Shown here piece after piece: positions 43,997-52,195 of a stretch of 64,000 bases of DNA. This DNA is from Oscillospiraceae bacterium (GTDB taxonomy: Bacteria > Bacillota > Clostridia > Oscillospirales > Oscillospiraceae). Where the stretch lies: NCBI GenBank assembly GCA_018265835.1, contig JABLYK010000005.1:1-64000 (forward strand). Reading direction: 5' to 3'. Each line of letters begins with the position of its first letter. Within the stretch, counting starts at the first letter, position 1. The translations under genes were made by a program, and so were the position numbers. Below the pieces are notes generated by a model, which was not told the origin of the DNA, did not search any database, and saw nothing but the letters and a program-made list of their open reading frames with translations.

Positions 43997-44036
43997 CGCC
44001 CAGCGGTTGACTTTTGCCACGCTGGGCGATTATAAT
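43997..44036 (+). promoter_or_regulatory. promoter of the LCP/murI genes inside an inverted repeat
   Basis: TTGACT (44007-44012), an 18-nt spacer and TATAAT (44031-44036). A 9-bp inverted repeat, CGCCCAGCG (43997-44005) and CGCTGGGCG (44020-44028), brackets the -35 box. It may be an operator, or the vanZ terminator stem overlapping the next promoter. Confidence 0.55.
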
Positions 44037-44142
44037 TGGGACAACCGCGCACAGCGCCGCCGGCGGCGCAACCGCGCGCTGCAAACTGCGATTCGGGATT
44101 CGCGGACGTCCGCAAGAATGACTGACCAAAGGAGAACCCACG

Positions 44143-45189
44143 ATGCGGCAAGAGAAAGCGCAAAAACAGAAAAAAATGAGCAAGGGCACGAAGACGCTGC
44201 TGATCGTCGTGTGCGTCATTGTGGCGATTGCGGTGCTGCTGGTGGGCACGGTGCTGATTTTGTCCGCCGTAGGCCGCAGCGCGCTGACGGACGACGGCAG
44301 CGGCATGACCATGGGGGAATACGAGGGCGATGCGGAAGCGCTCGGCTCCGGCACGGTGCGCTACCACGGGCAGCTCTATCAATACAATGACGAGATCATC
44401 CCCATTCTGCTGCTCGGTGTGGATGAGCACGAGAAGAATGTGCAGGAGGGGGAGTTCGGTGTGGCGAATCAGGCGGACGTGAACGTTCTGGCGGCGCTGG
44501 ATCCGAAAAACGGCAAGATCACGATGATCTCCATCTCGCGCGACACGATGTGTGAGCTGGACGTGCTGGATGACGCGGGCAGTCACATCGGCACGGCAAA
44601 TGCGCAGCTTGCGCTGGCCTATACGTATGGCGACGGCGGCGATACGAGCTGCGCGCTGTCAGCGGCTGCGGTCTCCCGCCTGCTTTATGGGTTGGAGATT
44701 CCGGTCTATGCGTCCATCTACATGAATGGAATCACGGAGCTTGTGGATGCGGTCGGCGGTGTAACCGTGACGCCGGACGTGAGCTTTGGGGTGTTTACGG
44801 CCGGGCAGCAAACGCTGCTGACCGGGAGCAGAACCGAGCAGTACATCCGCTACCGGGAATACACCACAGAGGGCAACAACCAGCGTATGCAACGGCAGAA
44901 TCAGGTCCTGGTCGCGCTGGTGCGCCAGATGCTCACATCGGTGAAGCAGAACCCGGCTTCGGCGCTGACCCTGTACAACAACGTGAGCCGGAACGTGACG
45001 ACAAATTTGAACACCTCGAAAATTCTCTATCTAGCGCAGCAGGCGGCACGGCTGAGCTTTGACGGCGAGATCCGCAACGTGGCGGGCACGTCTGTCCTCG
45101 GCGCGGAAAATCACGCGGAGTATCAAGTGGACGAGCAGGCGCTGTACGAGCTGATTCTGGACGTGTTCTACGATCCTGTGACGGAGTAA
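44143..45189 (+). CDS. LytR-CpsA-Psr (LCP) family glycopolymer ligase
   Basis: A 348-residue membrane-anchored enzyme that attaches teichoic acid or capsular polymer to peptidoglycan. One N-terminal membrane helix (about 16-42) is followed by the LCP domain with IPILLLGVDEHE, ISISRDTMCEL, YASIYMNGITELVDAVGGV and YIRYREYTTEGNNQRMQRQ carrying the Arg residues that bind the lipid pyrophosphate. AAAGGAG precedes the start. It lies 20 kb from the capsule assembly genes, but is the only LCP ligase in the window and could act on that polymer. Confidence 0.88.
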   Translation: MRQEKAQKQKKMSKGTKTLLIVVCVIVAIAVLLVGTVLILSAVGRSALTDDGSGMTMGEYEGDAEALGSGTVRYHGQLYQYNDEIIPILLLGVDEHEKNVQEGEFGVANQADVNVLAALDPKNGKITMISISRDTMCELDVLDDAGSHIGTANAQLALAYTYGDGGDTSCALSAAAVSRLLYGLEIPVYASIYMNGITELVDAVGGVTVTPDVSFGVFTAGQQTLLTGSRTEQYIRYREYTTEGNNQRMQRQNQVLVALVRQMLTSVKQNPASALTLYNNVSRNVTTNLNTSKILYLAQQAARLSFDGEIRNVAGTSVLGAENHAEYQVDEQALYELILDVFYDPVTE

Positions 45190-45194
45190 TCGCA

Positions 45195-45989
45195 ATGGAT
45201 ACACGAAAGAAAGAAGCGGCGCTGCCCATTGCGGTGTTTGACTCCGGCCTTGGCGGCATCAGCGTGCTGCGGGAGCTGGTGCGGCGGATGCCGAACGAGC
45301 GCTATCTTTACTTTGGCGACTCGGCCAACGCGCCTTACGGCACGCGCTCTGTGGAAGCGGTGCGCAGCCTGACCCTGTCGTGCATCCAGCGGCTGTACGA
45401 CCGGGGGATCAAGGCGGCGGTGATCGCCTGCAATACGGCGACGAGCGCGGCGATTGTGCCGTTGCGCGAACGGTTTGCGGACATCCCCGTGATCGGCATG
45501 GAGCCTGCGCTCAAGCCCGCGGTGCTGGAGCATGAGCATGCGTGCGTGCTGGTTCTGGCGACGCCGCTGACGCTGCGGGAGGAGAAGTTTGCCCACCTGC
45601 TGGAGCATTACAGTAGCCGGGCGGAGATTGTCCGTCTGCCGTGTCCGGAGCTGGTGGAGTTTGTCGAGGCCGGCGCGGTGGACACGCCGGAGCTGCGCGC
45701 CTACCTGCACGAGCGGCTGAAGCCGTATCGCGGCCGGGCGGACGCGGCGGTACTTGGCTGCACGCATTTCCCGTTCCTGCGCGGCGCGATCCGCGCGGCG
45801 CTGGGCGAAACGGTGACGCTGTACGACGGCGGCCCGGGCACCGCCCGGGAGACGGAGCGCCAGCTTCTGGCGCGCGGGCTGCGCAGCACGGCCCCGGCAC
45901 CGGGCACCGTGTCGCTGGAAAACAGTCTGGACACTGCGCGCGAGCGGGCACTGGGCGAGCGGCTGCTGGCGCTGCCGGCGGATGTGTGA
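45195..45989 (+). CDS. murI: glutamate racemase
   Basis: A 264-residue enzyme converting L- to D-glutamate for peptidoglycan. The N-terminal signature is VFDSGLGGISVL, and the two catalytic Cys lie in VIACNTATSAAI and AVLGCTHFPFL. Length and motifs fit MurI. It follows the LCP gene after 5 nt and shares its transcript. Confidence 0.93.
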   Translation: MDTRKKEAALPIAVFDSGLGGISVLRELVRRMPNERYLYFGDSANAPYGTRSVEAVRSLTLSCIQRLYDRGIKAAVIACNTATSAAIVPLRERFADIPVIGMEPALKPAVLEHEHACVLVLATPLTLREEKFAHLLEHYSSRAEIVRLPCPELVEFVEAGAVDTPELRAYLHERLKPYRGRADAAVLGCTHFPFLRGAIRAALGETVTLYDGGPGTARETERQLLARGLRSTAPAPGTVSLENSLDTARERALGERLLALPADV

Positions 45990-46052
45990 TCCGCGCGGGC
46001 GGATTGCACAGATGAAAATCCAAATGGTTTGGGAAATTCAGAAAAAAACATA

Positions 46053-46081
46053 TTGCAATCTTGCATAAATGGGTGTAATAT
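46053..46081 (+). promoter_or_regulatory. sigma-A promoter of the sortase substrate gene
   Basis: TTGCAA, a 17-nt spacer and TAATAT, about 50 nt before ATG 46131. Close to consensus and in an AT-rich gap. Confidence 0.65.
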
Positions 46082-46130
46082 AAGCTCATACCATTGGGTA
46101 TAGCGATTCTTACGAATGGAGGACAACCTC

Positions 46131-46373
46131 ATGAAAAAGTTCATGGCGATTCTTCTCGTTGTGGTTCTGGTCTTTGCAATGTCCAGCGTCGCGTTCGCAA
46201 CCGACGTTGTCAGCCCGGAAAAGGATAATACGAAAGTTCCTGTGAACAGCGATCCCGGCACGACCTCTCCGCAGACGGGCGAGTCTTTCTCTGTTCTGTG
46301 GGTAGTGCTCGCAGCTGTGCTGATGCTCGGCGTCGCGTTCTTCTGCGGGAAGAAATTCGTTGCGGCAAAGTAA
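46131..46373 (+). CDS. miniature sortase substrate with SPQTG signal
   Basis: An 80-residue protein: signal peptide (about 1-23, ending SVAFA), a 25-residue spacer, SPQTG at 46-50, a hydrophobic stretch and a GKKFVAAK basic tail. This is a complete cell-wall sorting signal of the (S/N)PxTG type known from class B sortases of Clostridioides. After both cleavages only about 26 residues, rich in Asp, Pro, Ser and Thr, would stay on the wall. GGAGGA 7 nt upstream selects ATG 46131. The sortase is the next gene, so substrate and enzyme are paired. The role of so small an anchor peptide is unknown. Confidence 0.75.
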   Translation: MKKFMAILLVVVLVFAMSSVAFATDVVSPEKDNTKVPVNSDPGTTSPQTGESFSVLWVVLAAVLMLGVAFFCGKKFVAAK

Positions 46374-46399
46374 CGAAGCTCTGTGAAAAAATGAGTAAG

Positions 46400-46438
46400 G
46401 CTCCATGAATGCGGCTTCGGCGCGATCATGGAGCTTTT
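46400..46438 (+). terminator. leaky terminator between substrate and sortase
   Basis: A 9-bp stem GCTCCATGA / TCATGGAGC with a 17-nt loop and TTTT. It would let the substrate mRNA outnumber that of the sortase. Confidence 0.6.
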
Positions 46439-46456
46439 GCTGTTTCGGAGGTACGA

Positions 46457-47227
46457 ATGAAAAAGAAAGTGTTTGTGCGCGGTCTGCTGATCGTCATTGC
46501 ACTGGCCGCGCTGTGCGCCTGCGCGTGGTGCGTGTGGTATATCGTGCAGTATTATCAGGGGCAGTCGTTCGGGAAAAACATCCGGGACATGGGGCCACAA
46601 TCCGGTACGGAGGTTCCGCTGGACGCGAAAAGCATCCGGATCCCCGTGGATTTTGACAAACTGCGCGAAATCAACCCGGACATCTATGCCTGGATCGAGA
46701 TCCCCGGCACCGACATCAGCTACGCCGTGCTCCACCGGGCGGGCGACAATGCGTTTTATACGAACCACAGCGAGGACGGCGCCTATTATTCCGGCGGCAG
46801 CATTTACAGCGAGGACTATAACGCGGCGGACTTTTCCGACCGGATGACCGTGCTCTACGGCCACAACCTGAAGTCCGGGCACATGTTCGCTCAGCTCAAC
46901 GACTTTTCCGATGCGACGGTGTTCGACGAGCACCGCAGCATCTATGTGTATCTGCCGGACAGGGTGCTGGTGTACGAGATCTTTGCGGCCTATCCGCACT
47001 CGAACGAGCACCTGCTCGCAACCTACGATTTCTCGAACCGCGCGCAGTATCAGGCGTTCTTTGCGGAGGTGTTTTCCACCCGCAGCATGGAAGCGCAGTT
47101 CCTGGACGGCGGTATGCCCGACTTTGACGAGCACCGTGTCCTGACGCTCTCGACCTGCTATCGCGGCGACAATCACCAGCGCTTCCTCGTGCAGGGGCGT
47201 CTCATCGCCGAGATTCCCGGTAAATAA
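46457..47227 (+). CDS. srtB: class B sortase
   Basis: A 256-residue transpeptidase with an N-terminal membrane anchor (about 8-28). Catalytic residues are visible: His in LYGHNLKSGHMF, Cys in LTLSTCY and Arg in NHQRFLVQGR. Spacing and the long helix before the active Cys match class B. It should join the SPQTG protein encoded just upstream to the peptidoglycan cross-bridge. CGGAGG precedes ATG 46457. Confidence 0.9.
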   Translation: MKKKVFVRGLLIVIALAALCACAWCVWYIVQYYQGQSFGKNIRDMGPQSGTEVPLDAKSIRIPVDFDKLREINPDIYAWIEIPGTDISYAVLHRAGDNAFYTNHSEDGAYYSGGSIYSEDYNAADFSDRMTVLYGHNLKSGHMFAQLNDFSDATVFDEHRSIYVYLPDRVLVYEIFAAYPHSNEHLLATYDFSNRAQYQAFFAEVFSTRSMEAQFLDGGMPDFDEHRVLTLSTCYRGDNHQRFLVQGRLIAEIPGK

Positions 47228-47232
47228 CCATC

Positions 47233-47268
47233 CATCCCCGTTTGCGCAAAGCGCAGGCGGGGATGTTT
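47233..47268 (+). terminator. Rho-independent terminator after srtB
   Basis: CATCCCCGTTTGCGC pairs with GCGCAGGCGGGGATG (two wobble pairs), loop AAA, followed by TTT. It begins 5 nt after the sortase stop. Confidence 0.75.
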
Positions 47269-47299
47269 GCTGAAAACAGAGTTCTGTTTTTAACGAATA

Positions 47300-47328
47300 T
47301 TGTGTTTGGCCGCAAAGCAGATTATAAT
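47300..47328 (+). promoter_or_regulatory. sigma-A promoter of the SLH lipase-like gene
   Basis: TTGTGT, a 17-nt spacer and a perfect TATAAT, 44 nt before the TTG start at 47373. Confidence 0.65.
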
Positions 47329-47372
47329 GAATCACAGGAAACGATATTTTTAAAAGAAAAGAGGGAGAACAT

Positions 47373-49436
47373 TTGAAAAAAAGATGGATCAGTCTGGCGC
47401 TGTGTCTGGTGCTGCTGCTGTCGCTTGCGCCGGGGGCGCTGGCCGCGGATGCAGGGGAGATCGCCGGCACGTTCACCTACTGCCCCGCGCTGGGCATGGT
47501 CGGCGTACCCGACCAGGAGCAGACGTTTACCTACAGCGACGCGAACTTCACGCAGTCCGGTTATCGCTACCGCAAGGGGTTGGCGGTGTCGTCCATGGAG
47601 CTGACGATGGCGGCATTCTCCAGCTCCGGCGACGCCGGATATGAAGACGCGAGCCGGAACCTGCAGGCGCTGCTCGAGCAGTGCGGCTTCGACGGCTTCG
47701 CGGCGAACGAGGGCTTCTGTACCCGCCCCACCTCCGATTCCATCGGCGTGGGAGCGGCGTATAAGACCATCCGCGACAATGGCGGGACTTACACGCTCGT
47801 CGCCCTCGGCCTGCGCGGCCACAATTACTACGGCGAGTGGGGCGGCAACTTCCGCGTAGACGAAACTGGCGACCACGCGGGGTTTGTCCTGTGCCGCGAT
47901 CAGGTGCTGGATTTCCTGCGCGCATATCTGGCGGATGCGGGCATTACCGGCCGCATCAAGCTGTGGATGGTGGGCTATAGCCGCAGTGCCGCCACGGCGA
48001 ATCTGGTGGGCGCCGCGCTGGATGATGGCGCATCGCTTGGCGAAGGCGTGCGTCTGTCGCCGCATGATCTGTATTGCTACTGCTTCGAGCCGCCGATGGG
48101 CACGGTGGCGGAGGACGCGTCCGCGCCCGTCTATGGCAATATCCACAACATCGTCAACGATGCCGACGTCGTGCCGCAGGTGCTGCCTGCGCAGTGGAGC
48201 TTTACGCGCTATGGCGTGGATCACGTCGTGCCTTATGTGACCGATGCCGATTACACGGCGCTGCGCGACACGATGCTGCAGGAATTCAAGACGTTTGATG
48301 TCACCGGGCCGTACCTGATTGACAACTTCCGCACGGTCAGCCTGGATCTGACCAAGCTCGGTACCGGCAATGCCCTGCGCGAGACCGGAAAAACCATGAC
48401 GCAGCGCGAGTTTTACGACCAGCTCGTTGCCGCTGCGCTGCAGGACATGATCCCCAGCCGCGCGGACTATGTGAAAAACCTGCAGGACGATCTCATTGAG
48501 CTGACGACGACGCTCTTTGGGTTCGACGGCGGCAGTATGGGCACGGCCATGACGCTGTTTGCCGCCAAGGTGTCCGAAAATGCCGGGAAGCTGCTCGATT
48601 CGCTCACGATCTCCGGCGCGATTGAAAACGGAACGCTGGTGAAGCTGCTGGAGCAGTATTTGTTCGAGAGCCTCAACGAGGCGGGCGTGACCGGCTATGA
48701 CGCGCAGCAGGTGCGCAAGCTGGCCGGAAACCTTGCCGTGACCGTCACGAAGTTCGCCATGAAGCACCCGGATCTTGCGGCGACGCTGGTGGTGAACCTG
48801 ATGACCATCCTCTCCGCGCACTTCCCGGAGCTTTGCCTGTCGTGGCTGCGTACCCTGCCGGAGGAATTCATGGCCGGCCAGCAGACGTATGCCTACAGCG
48901 GCGCGTATGCGGACGTGGCGGCGGACGCGTGGTATGCGCAGTACGCGGACTATACAACGGTCGGCGGCCTGATGAACGGCGTTGGCGGCGGCAGGTTCGA
49001 GCCGGAGACGCCGATGACCCGCGCGATGTTTGCCGCTGTGCTCTACCGTCTGGAGGGTGAGCCCGCGGTGACGGGCGGCAGCCCGTTTGTGGATCTGACG
49101 GCTGATTGGTACCGCGACGCGGTGGCGTGGGCGTATCAGTCCGGCGTGGTGGAAGGCATGAGCGATACAGTTTTCGCGCCGGATGAGCGCATCACGCGCG
49201 AGCAGATGGTTACGATGCTCTGCCGCTATGCCGGGCGCGGCGGCGCGCTGGAGACGACCGGTACCCTGGAGCGCTACACGGACGCCGGGCAGGTTTCCGA
49301 CTGGGCGCTGCCGGCGATGCGCTGGGCGGTGTCGAACGGCATCCTCGTCGGCATGACGGATACGACGCTTGTGCCGCAGGGTACGAGCACCCGCGCGCAA
49401 GCGGCTGCGTTCCTCACCCGCTTCTGCGAGGCATAA
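47373..49436 (+). CDS. secreted lipase-like alpha/beta hydrolase with three SLH domains
   Basis: A 687-residue surface protein. It starts with TTG (GGGAG upstream) and a signal peptide (about 1-24). The middle has an alpha/beta-hydrolase nucleophile elbow, GYSRSAAT at 201-208, close to class 3 lipase sequences, but the usual final Gly of G-x-S-x-G is Ser. NIVNDADVVPQVLP around 260 supplies a likely catalytic Asp, and YGVDHVV a possible His. Three SLH repeats cover about 510-685. It is probably an esterase, peptidase or inactive binding protein held on the cell surface. Confidence 0.72.
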   Translation: MKKRWISLALCLVLLLSLAPGALAADAGEIAGTFTYCPALGMVGVPDQEQTFTYSDANFTQSGYRYRKGLAVSSMELTMAAFSSSGDAGYEDASRNLQALLEQCGFDGFAANEGFCTRPTSDSIGVGAAYKTIRDNGGTYTLVALGLRGHNYYGEWGGNFRVDETGDHAGFVLCRDQVLDFLRAYLADAGITGRIKLWMVGYSRSAATANLVGAALDDGASLGEGVRLSPHDLYCYCFEPPMGTVAEDASAPVYGNIHNIVNDADVVPQVLPAQWSFTRYGVDHVVPYVTDADYTALRDTMLQEFKTFDVTGPYLIDNFRTVSLDLTKLGTGNALRETGKTMTQREFYDQLVAAALQDMIPSRADYVKNLQDDLIELTTTLFGFDGGSMGTAMTLFAAKVSENAGKLLDSLTISGAIENGTLVKLLEQYLFESLNEAGVTGYDAQQVRKLAGNLAVTVTKFAMKHPDLAATLVVNLMTILSAHFPELCLSWLRTLPEEFMAGQQTYAYSGAYADVAADAWYAQYADYTTVGGLMNGVGGGRFEPETPMTRAMFAAVLYRLEGEPAVTGGSPFVDLTADWYRDAVAWAYQSGVVEGMSDTVFAPDERITREQMVTMLCRYAGRGGALETTGTLERYTDAGQVSDWALPAMRWAVSNGILVGMTDTTLVPQGTSTRAQAAAFLTRFCEA

Positions 49437-49451
49437 GAGTTTGCAAAACAA

Positions 49452-49488
49452 AAAATCAGGGTTACGAATCGGTAACCCTGATTTTTTG
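49452..49488 (+). terminator. strong bidirectional terminator
   Basis: AAAATCAGGGTTAC, loop GAATCG, GTAACCCTGATTTTTT: a perfect 14-bp stem with a T-run, starting 16 nt after the SLH lipase stop. The A-run on the other side makes it usable in both directions. Confidence 0.9.
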
Positions 49489-49492
49489 CGTC

Positions 49493-49516
49493 TGGCGAAA
49501 AACAGTTTTTTCGCCA
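49493..49516. repeat. second perfect hairpin beside the terminator
   Basis: TGGCGAAAAA, loop CAGT, TTTTTCGCCA: a 10-bp perfect stem only 5 nt after the terminator T-run. A further small GC stem (near 49530-49550) follows. The block may be a genome-wide intergenic repeat, which cannot be tested from one copy. Confidence 0.5.
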
Positions 49517-49581
49517 AAGGGGTTCGCAGTCCGCCGCCGCTTCTGAGCGGCGAAACTCTGCGAGGCTTGCAAAATCCGCAC

Positions 49582-49609
49582 TTGACAGGCGGCCGGTCAT
49601 GCTTATATT
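49582..49609 (+). promoter_or_regulatory. near-consensus sigma-A promoter of the response regulator
   Basis: Perfect TTGACA, a 16-nt spacer and TATATT, 37 nt before the start codon at 49647. It shows that an ATG at 49599 lies inside the promoter and is not the start. Confidence 0.75.
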
Positions 49610-49646
49610 GTTTTATAGATGCCGCGCTGCAAGAAGGAGGAATCGG

Positions 49647-50306
49647 ATGCAGACGATTGCAATTATTGACGATGATGTCGCCATCGGCGATATGCTCGAA
49701 GAAGTTTTGGGGCGCGCGGGCTATGCGACGCTGCGCGCCTATTCCGGGACAGAGGCGCTGCTGCTCCTGGAGCACCAGAGGCCGGATCTGATCCTGCTGG
49801 ATTTGATGCTCCCCGGCCTGACCGGGGAGGAGGTGCTGCCGAAGATTCGGGACATTCCGGTCATTGTGGTCAGCGCCAAGGTGGACGTGCGGGATCGGGT
49901 CGAGCTTCTGCTCGGCGGCGCGGCGGACTATCTGACCAAGCCGTTTGATACGCAGGAGCTGCTTGCCCGCATCACGGTGCAGCTGCGCCGCGCGCAGCGC
50001 AGCGCGACGGTGCTGACGTTTGCCGACGTGGAGATGGACACGGCGATGTATACCGTGCGCGTACACGGCGAGCCGGTGCATCTCACCAAGACGGAGTACG
50101 CCATTTTGAAGCTGCTGCTGGAAAACCCGGCTCAGGTGATTACGAAATCCGTCATGCTTGACCGCATCAGCGCGGACACACCCGACTGCGTGGAAAGCTC
50201 GCTCAAGGTGCATATGAGCCATTTGCGCAGGAAGCTGCGCGACGCCGGAGGCAGGGACTACATTGAGGCTGTCTGGGGCATCGGCTTTAAGCTTTCAGAG
50301 GCGTAA
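49647..50306 (+). CDS. OmpR-family response regulator
   Basis: A 219-residue DNA-binding response regulator. The receiver has IDDDVAIG (acidic pocket), LLDLMLPG with the phosphorylated Asp, VSAK and the Lys in LTKPFDTQ. The C-terminal winged helix ends in SHLRRKLRD and AVWGIGFKL. AAGGAGG 7 nt upstream fixes ATG 49647. It is followed by an ABC exporter pair and a histidine kinase, the layout of regulators that sense and resist cationic peptides or lantibiotics. Confidence 0.9.
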   Translation: MQTIAIIDDDVAIGDMLEEVLGRAGYATLRAYSGTEALLLLEHQRPDLILLDLMLPGLTGEEVLPKIRDIPVIVVSAKVDVRDRVELLLGGAADYLTKPFDTQELLARITVQLRRAQRSATVLTFADVEMDTAMYTVRVHGEPVHLTKTEYAILKLLLENPAQVITKSVMLDRISADTPDCVESSLKVHMSHLRRKLRDAGGRDYIEAVWGIGFKLSEA

Positions 50307-50315
50307 ACGCCGTGC

Positions 50316-50336
50316 AAAAAGTGCGTGCACTTTTTT
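50316..50336 (+). terminator. short hairpin with T-run after the response regulator
   Basis: AAAAAGTGC facing GCACTTTTTT with a tiny loop. It could attenuate read-through from the regulator into the ABC genes, separating their expression. Confidence 0.4.
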
Positions 50337-50345
50337 GACTTCAAT

Positions 50346-50386
50346 CTTTACGAAATCTTACCCATTTCCTTTACCGCTTTCTTTAC
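50346..50386 (+). promoter_or_regulatory. four direct repeats CTTTAC/CTTACC, candidate OmpR-type operator
   Basis: CTTTAC at 50346, CTTACC at 50357, CTTTAC at 50369 and CTTTAC at 50381, spaced 11-12 nt, i.e. one helical turn. They lie between the response regulator and the ABC genes. OmpR-family regulators bind such phased direct repeats, so this is a good candidate for autoregulated control of the transporter. Confidence 0.5.
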
Positions 50387-50436
50387 CGGCGCGCTGTATG
50401 CTTGCAGCATTCCAACCGTAAGGAGGCATTGGATTC

Positions 50437-51351
50437 ATGGAATATGTTTTGACGACGGACGGCCTGCAAAAGCGATACCGGCAGTTTCGGGCGATCGACG
50501 GGCTGAACATGCACATCCCGAAGGGCGCGATCTATGGCTTTGTCGGCAAAAACGGCGCGGGCAAGACGACGCTGCTGCGCCTGATCTGCGGCCTGCAGGA
50601 GCCGACGGCGGGGACATACACGCTCTACGGCGTGCCGAACACGTCGCCGGACATTGCGAAAATGCGCCGCCGCGTCGGCGCGGTGATCGAGACGCCGTCG
50701 ATCTATCTGGACATGACGGCGGAGGACAATCTCAAGGCGCAATACCGCGTGCTCGGCCTGCCGTCGTTTGACGGGATCGGCGATCTGCTGCGGCTGGTGG
50801 GGCTGGAGAACACGGGGAAAAAGAAGGCGAAAAACTTCTCCCTCGGCATGCGGCAGCGGCTCGGAATCGCCGTGGCGCTCGCGGGCGACCCGGATTTTCT
50901 GCTGCTGGACGAGCCGGTGAACGGCCTTGACCCGCAGGGCATCGTCGAGATGCGCGAGCTGATTTTGAAGCTCAACCGCGAGCGGCAGATCACGGTGCTC
51001 ATCTCCAGCCACATCCTCGACGAGCTGTCCCGCCTTGCCACGCATTACGGCTTTATCGACGGTGGCCGCATCATCAAGGAGCTGAGTGCCGAAGCGCTGG
51101 AGGCTGCGTGCCGCAAGTGCGTGCGGATGGAGGTCTCCGACACGAAGATTCTCGCGCATGTGCTGGATGGCATGAAGCTGGAATACGCGATTCGCTCCGC
51201 GCAGGAGGCAGACGTGTTCGGCGCGGTCAGCGTCACGCAGCTGACGATGGCGCTCGCAAAGGAGGGCTGCGTGGTCTACGCCATGCACGAGCGGGACGAG
51301 AGTCTGGAGAGCTACTTCATCAGTCTGGTGGGAGGTGGCGCACATGTCTAA
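50437..51351 (+). CDS. ABC transporter ATP-binding protein (BcrA/LanF-like)
   Basis: A 304-residue ATPase. Walker A is GKNGAGKTT, the signature is FSLGMRQRLGIAVALA, and Walker B is FLLLDEPVNGLDP; the H-loop is LISSHIL. The C-terminal extension (about 210-304) is that of bacitracin or lantibiotic immunity transporters. With the permease that follows it should form a self-protection or resistance exporter. AAGGAGG precedes ATG 50437. The end overlaps the permease gene. Confidence 0.88.
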   Translation: MEYVLTTDGLQKRYRQFRAIDGLNMHIPKGAIYGFVGKNGAGKTTLLRLICGLQEPTAGTYTLYGVPNTSPDIAKMRRRVGAVIETPSIYLDMTAEDNLKAQYRVLGLPSFDGIGDLLRLVGLENTGKKKAKNFSLGMRQRLGIAVALAGDPDFLLLDEPVNGLDPQGIVEMRELILKLNRERQITVLISSHILDELSRLATHYGFIDGGRIIKELSAEALEAACRKCVRMEVSDTKILAHVLDGMKLEYAIRSAQEADVFGAVSVTQLTMALAKEGCVVYAMHERDESLESYFISLVGGGAHV

Positions 51352-52177
51352 GCTGCTTTCGGCGAACTTTTCGCGACTGTGGAAAAACAAGGTGTTCTGG
51401 CTCGGCATGATTTTTATGTTTGGGCTTGGGATCGTGCTGGTCTGCGGACAGTATCACGATTGGCAGAAATATGGGCTGGAGCCGGTTCTGGACAGTACGC
51501 TGCGCACCTACGCAATCTTCATTGGCACGGCTGCGGCGGTCGTGTGCGGGCTATTTCTGGGCACAGAGTACAGCGACGGCACCGTGCGCAACAAGCTCAT
51601 CGTGGGTCACACCAGAAGCGCAATTTATTTTGCCAACCTGATTGTCTGCGCAGCGGCGGCGCTGCTGATGTGTGCGGCGTATTTCGCGGCAGTCTGCGCG
51701 CTCGGCGTTCCGCTGCTGGGTGGGTTTCAGGGCGGCGCACAGGAGAACCTCATCCAGATCGGTGTTGGCGCTCTGATGGTCATAGCGACGGCCGCGCTGC
51801 TCACGCTGATCGGAATGCTGTGCCAGAGCAAGGCAGGGGCATCGGTCCTTTGCATTCTGCTGGTCCTCGTGCTGCTGTTCGCGGCATCTTTTATAAGCAG
51901 CCGGCTGATGGCGCCGGAGGCGTATACCGGATATGCCCTGAACGAGGCGGGAGAGGTTGTAGAAATGCCGCCGGAGCCGAATCCGCAGTATCTGCGCGGC
52001 AATGCGCGCCTGGCCTATGCGTTCCTGCTGGACTTCCTGCCAACGGGGCAGGCGGTACAGATTGCCATGCTGGGCGGCGTGGCGCACACGTGGCAGGCGG
52101 CGCTGTATTCATTGGCGCTGGTGCTGGCTTCGACGCTGGTTGGACTCGTGATCTTTCGCAAAAAAGACATCAAATAA
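51344..52177 (+). CDS. ABC-2 type permease of the peptide-resistance transporter
   Basis: A 277-residue membrane protein with about six hydrophobic segments, typical of BcrB/LanE-type permeases; FLGTEYSDGTVRNKLIVGHTR is the family-characteristic cytoplasmic stretch. GGAGGTGG before ATG 51344 favours this start over the ATG 9 nt upstream. It overlaps the ATPase gene by 8 nt. Confidence 0.82.
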   Translation: MSKLLSANFSRLWKNKVFWLGMIFMFGLGIVLVCGQYHDWQKYGLEPVLDSTLRTYAIFIGTAAAVVCGLFLGTEYSDGTVRNKLIVGHTRSAIYFANLIVCAAAALLMCAAYFAAVCALGVPLLGGFQGGAQENLIQIGVGALMVIATAALLTLIGMLCQSKAGASVLCILLVLVLLFAASFISSRLMAPEAYTGYALNEAGEVVEMPPEPNPQYLRGNARLAYAFLLDFLPTGQAVQIAMLGGVAHTWQAALYSLALVLASTLVGLVIFRKKDIK

Positions 52178-52195
52178 AAGAAGGAGCTTCTTCGT

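Noticed and set aside
47322..50222. 966-residue open frame on the minus strand
   Set aside because: It runs antisense across an SLH protein, a terminator, a promoter and a response regulator that all have clear motifs. The composition is Arg/His-rich, as for frame shadows in high-GC DNA.
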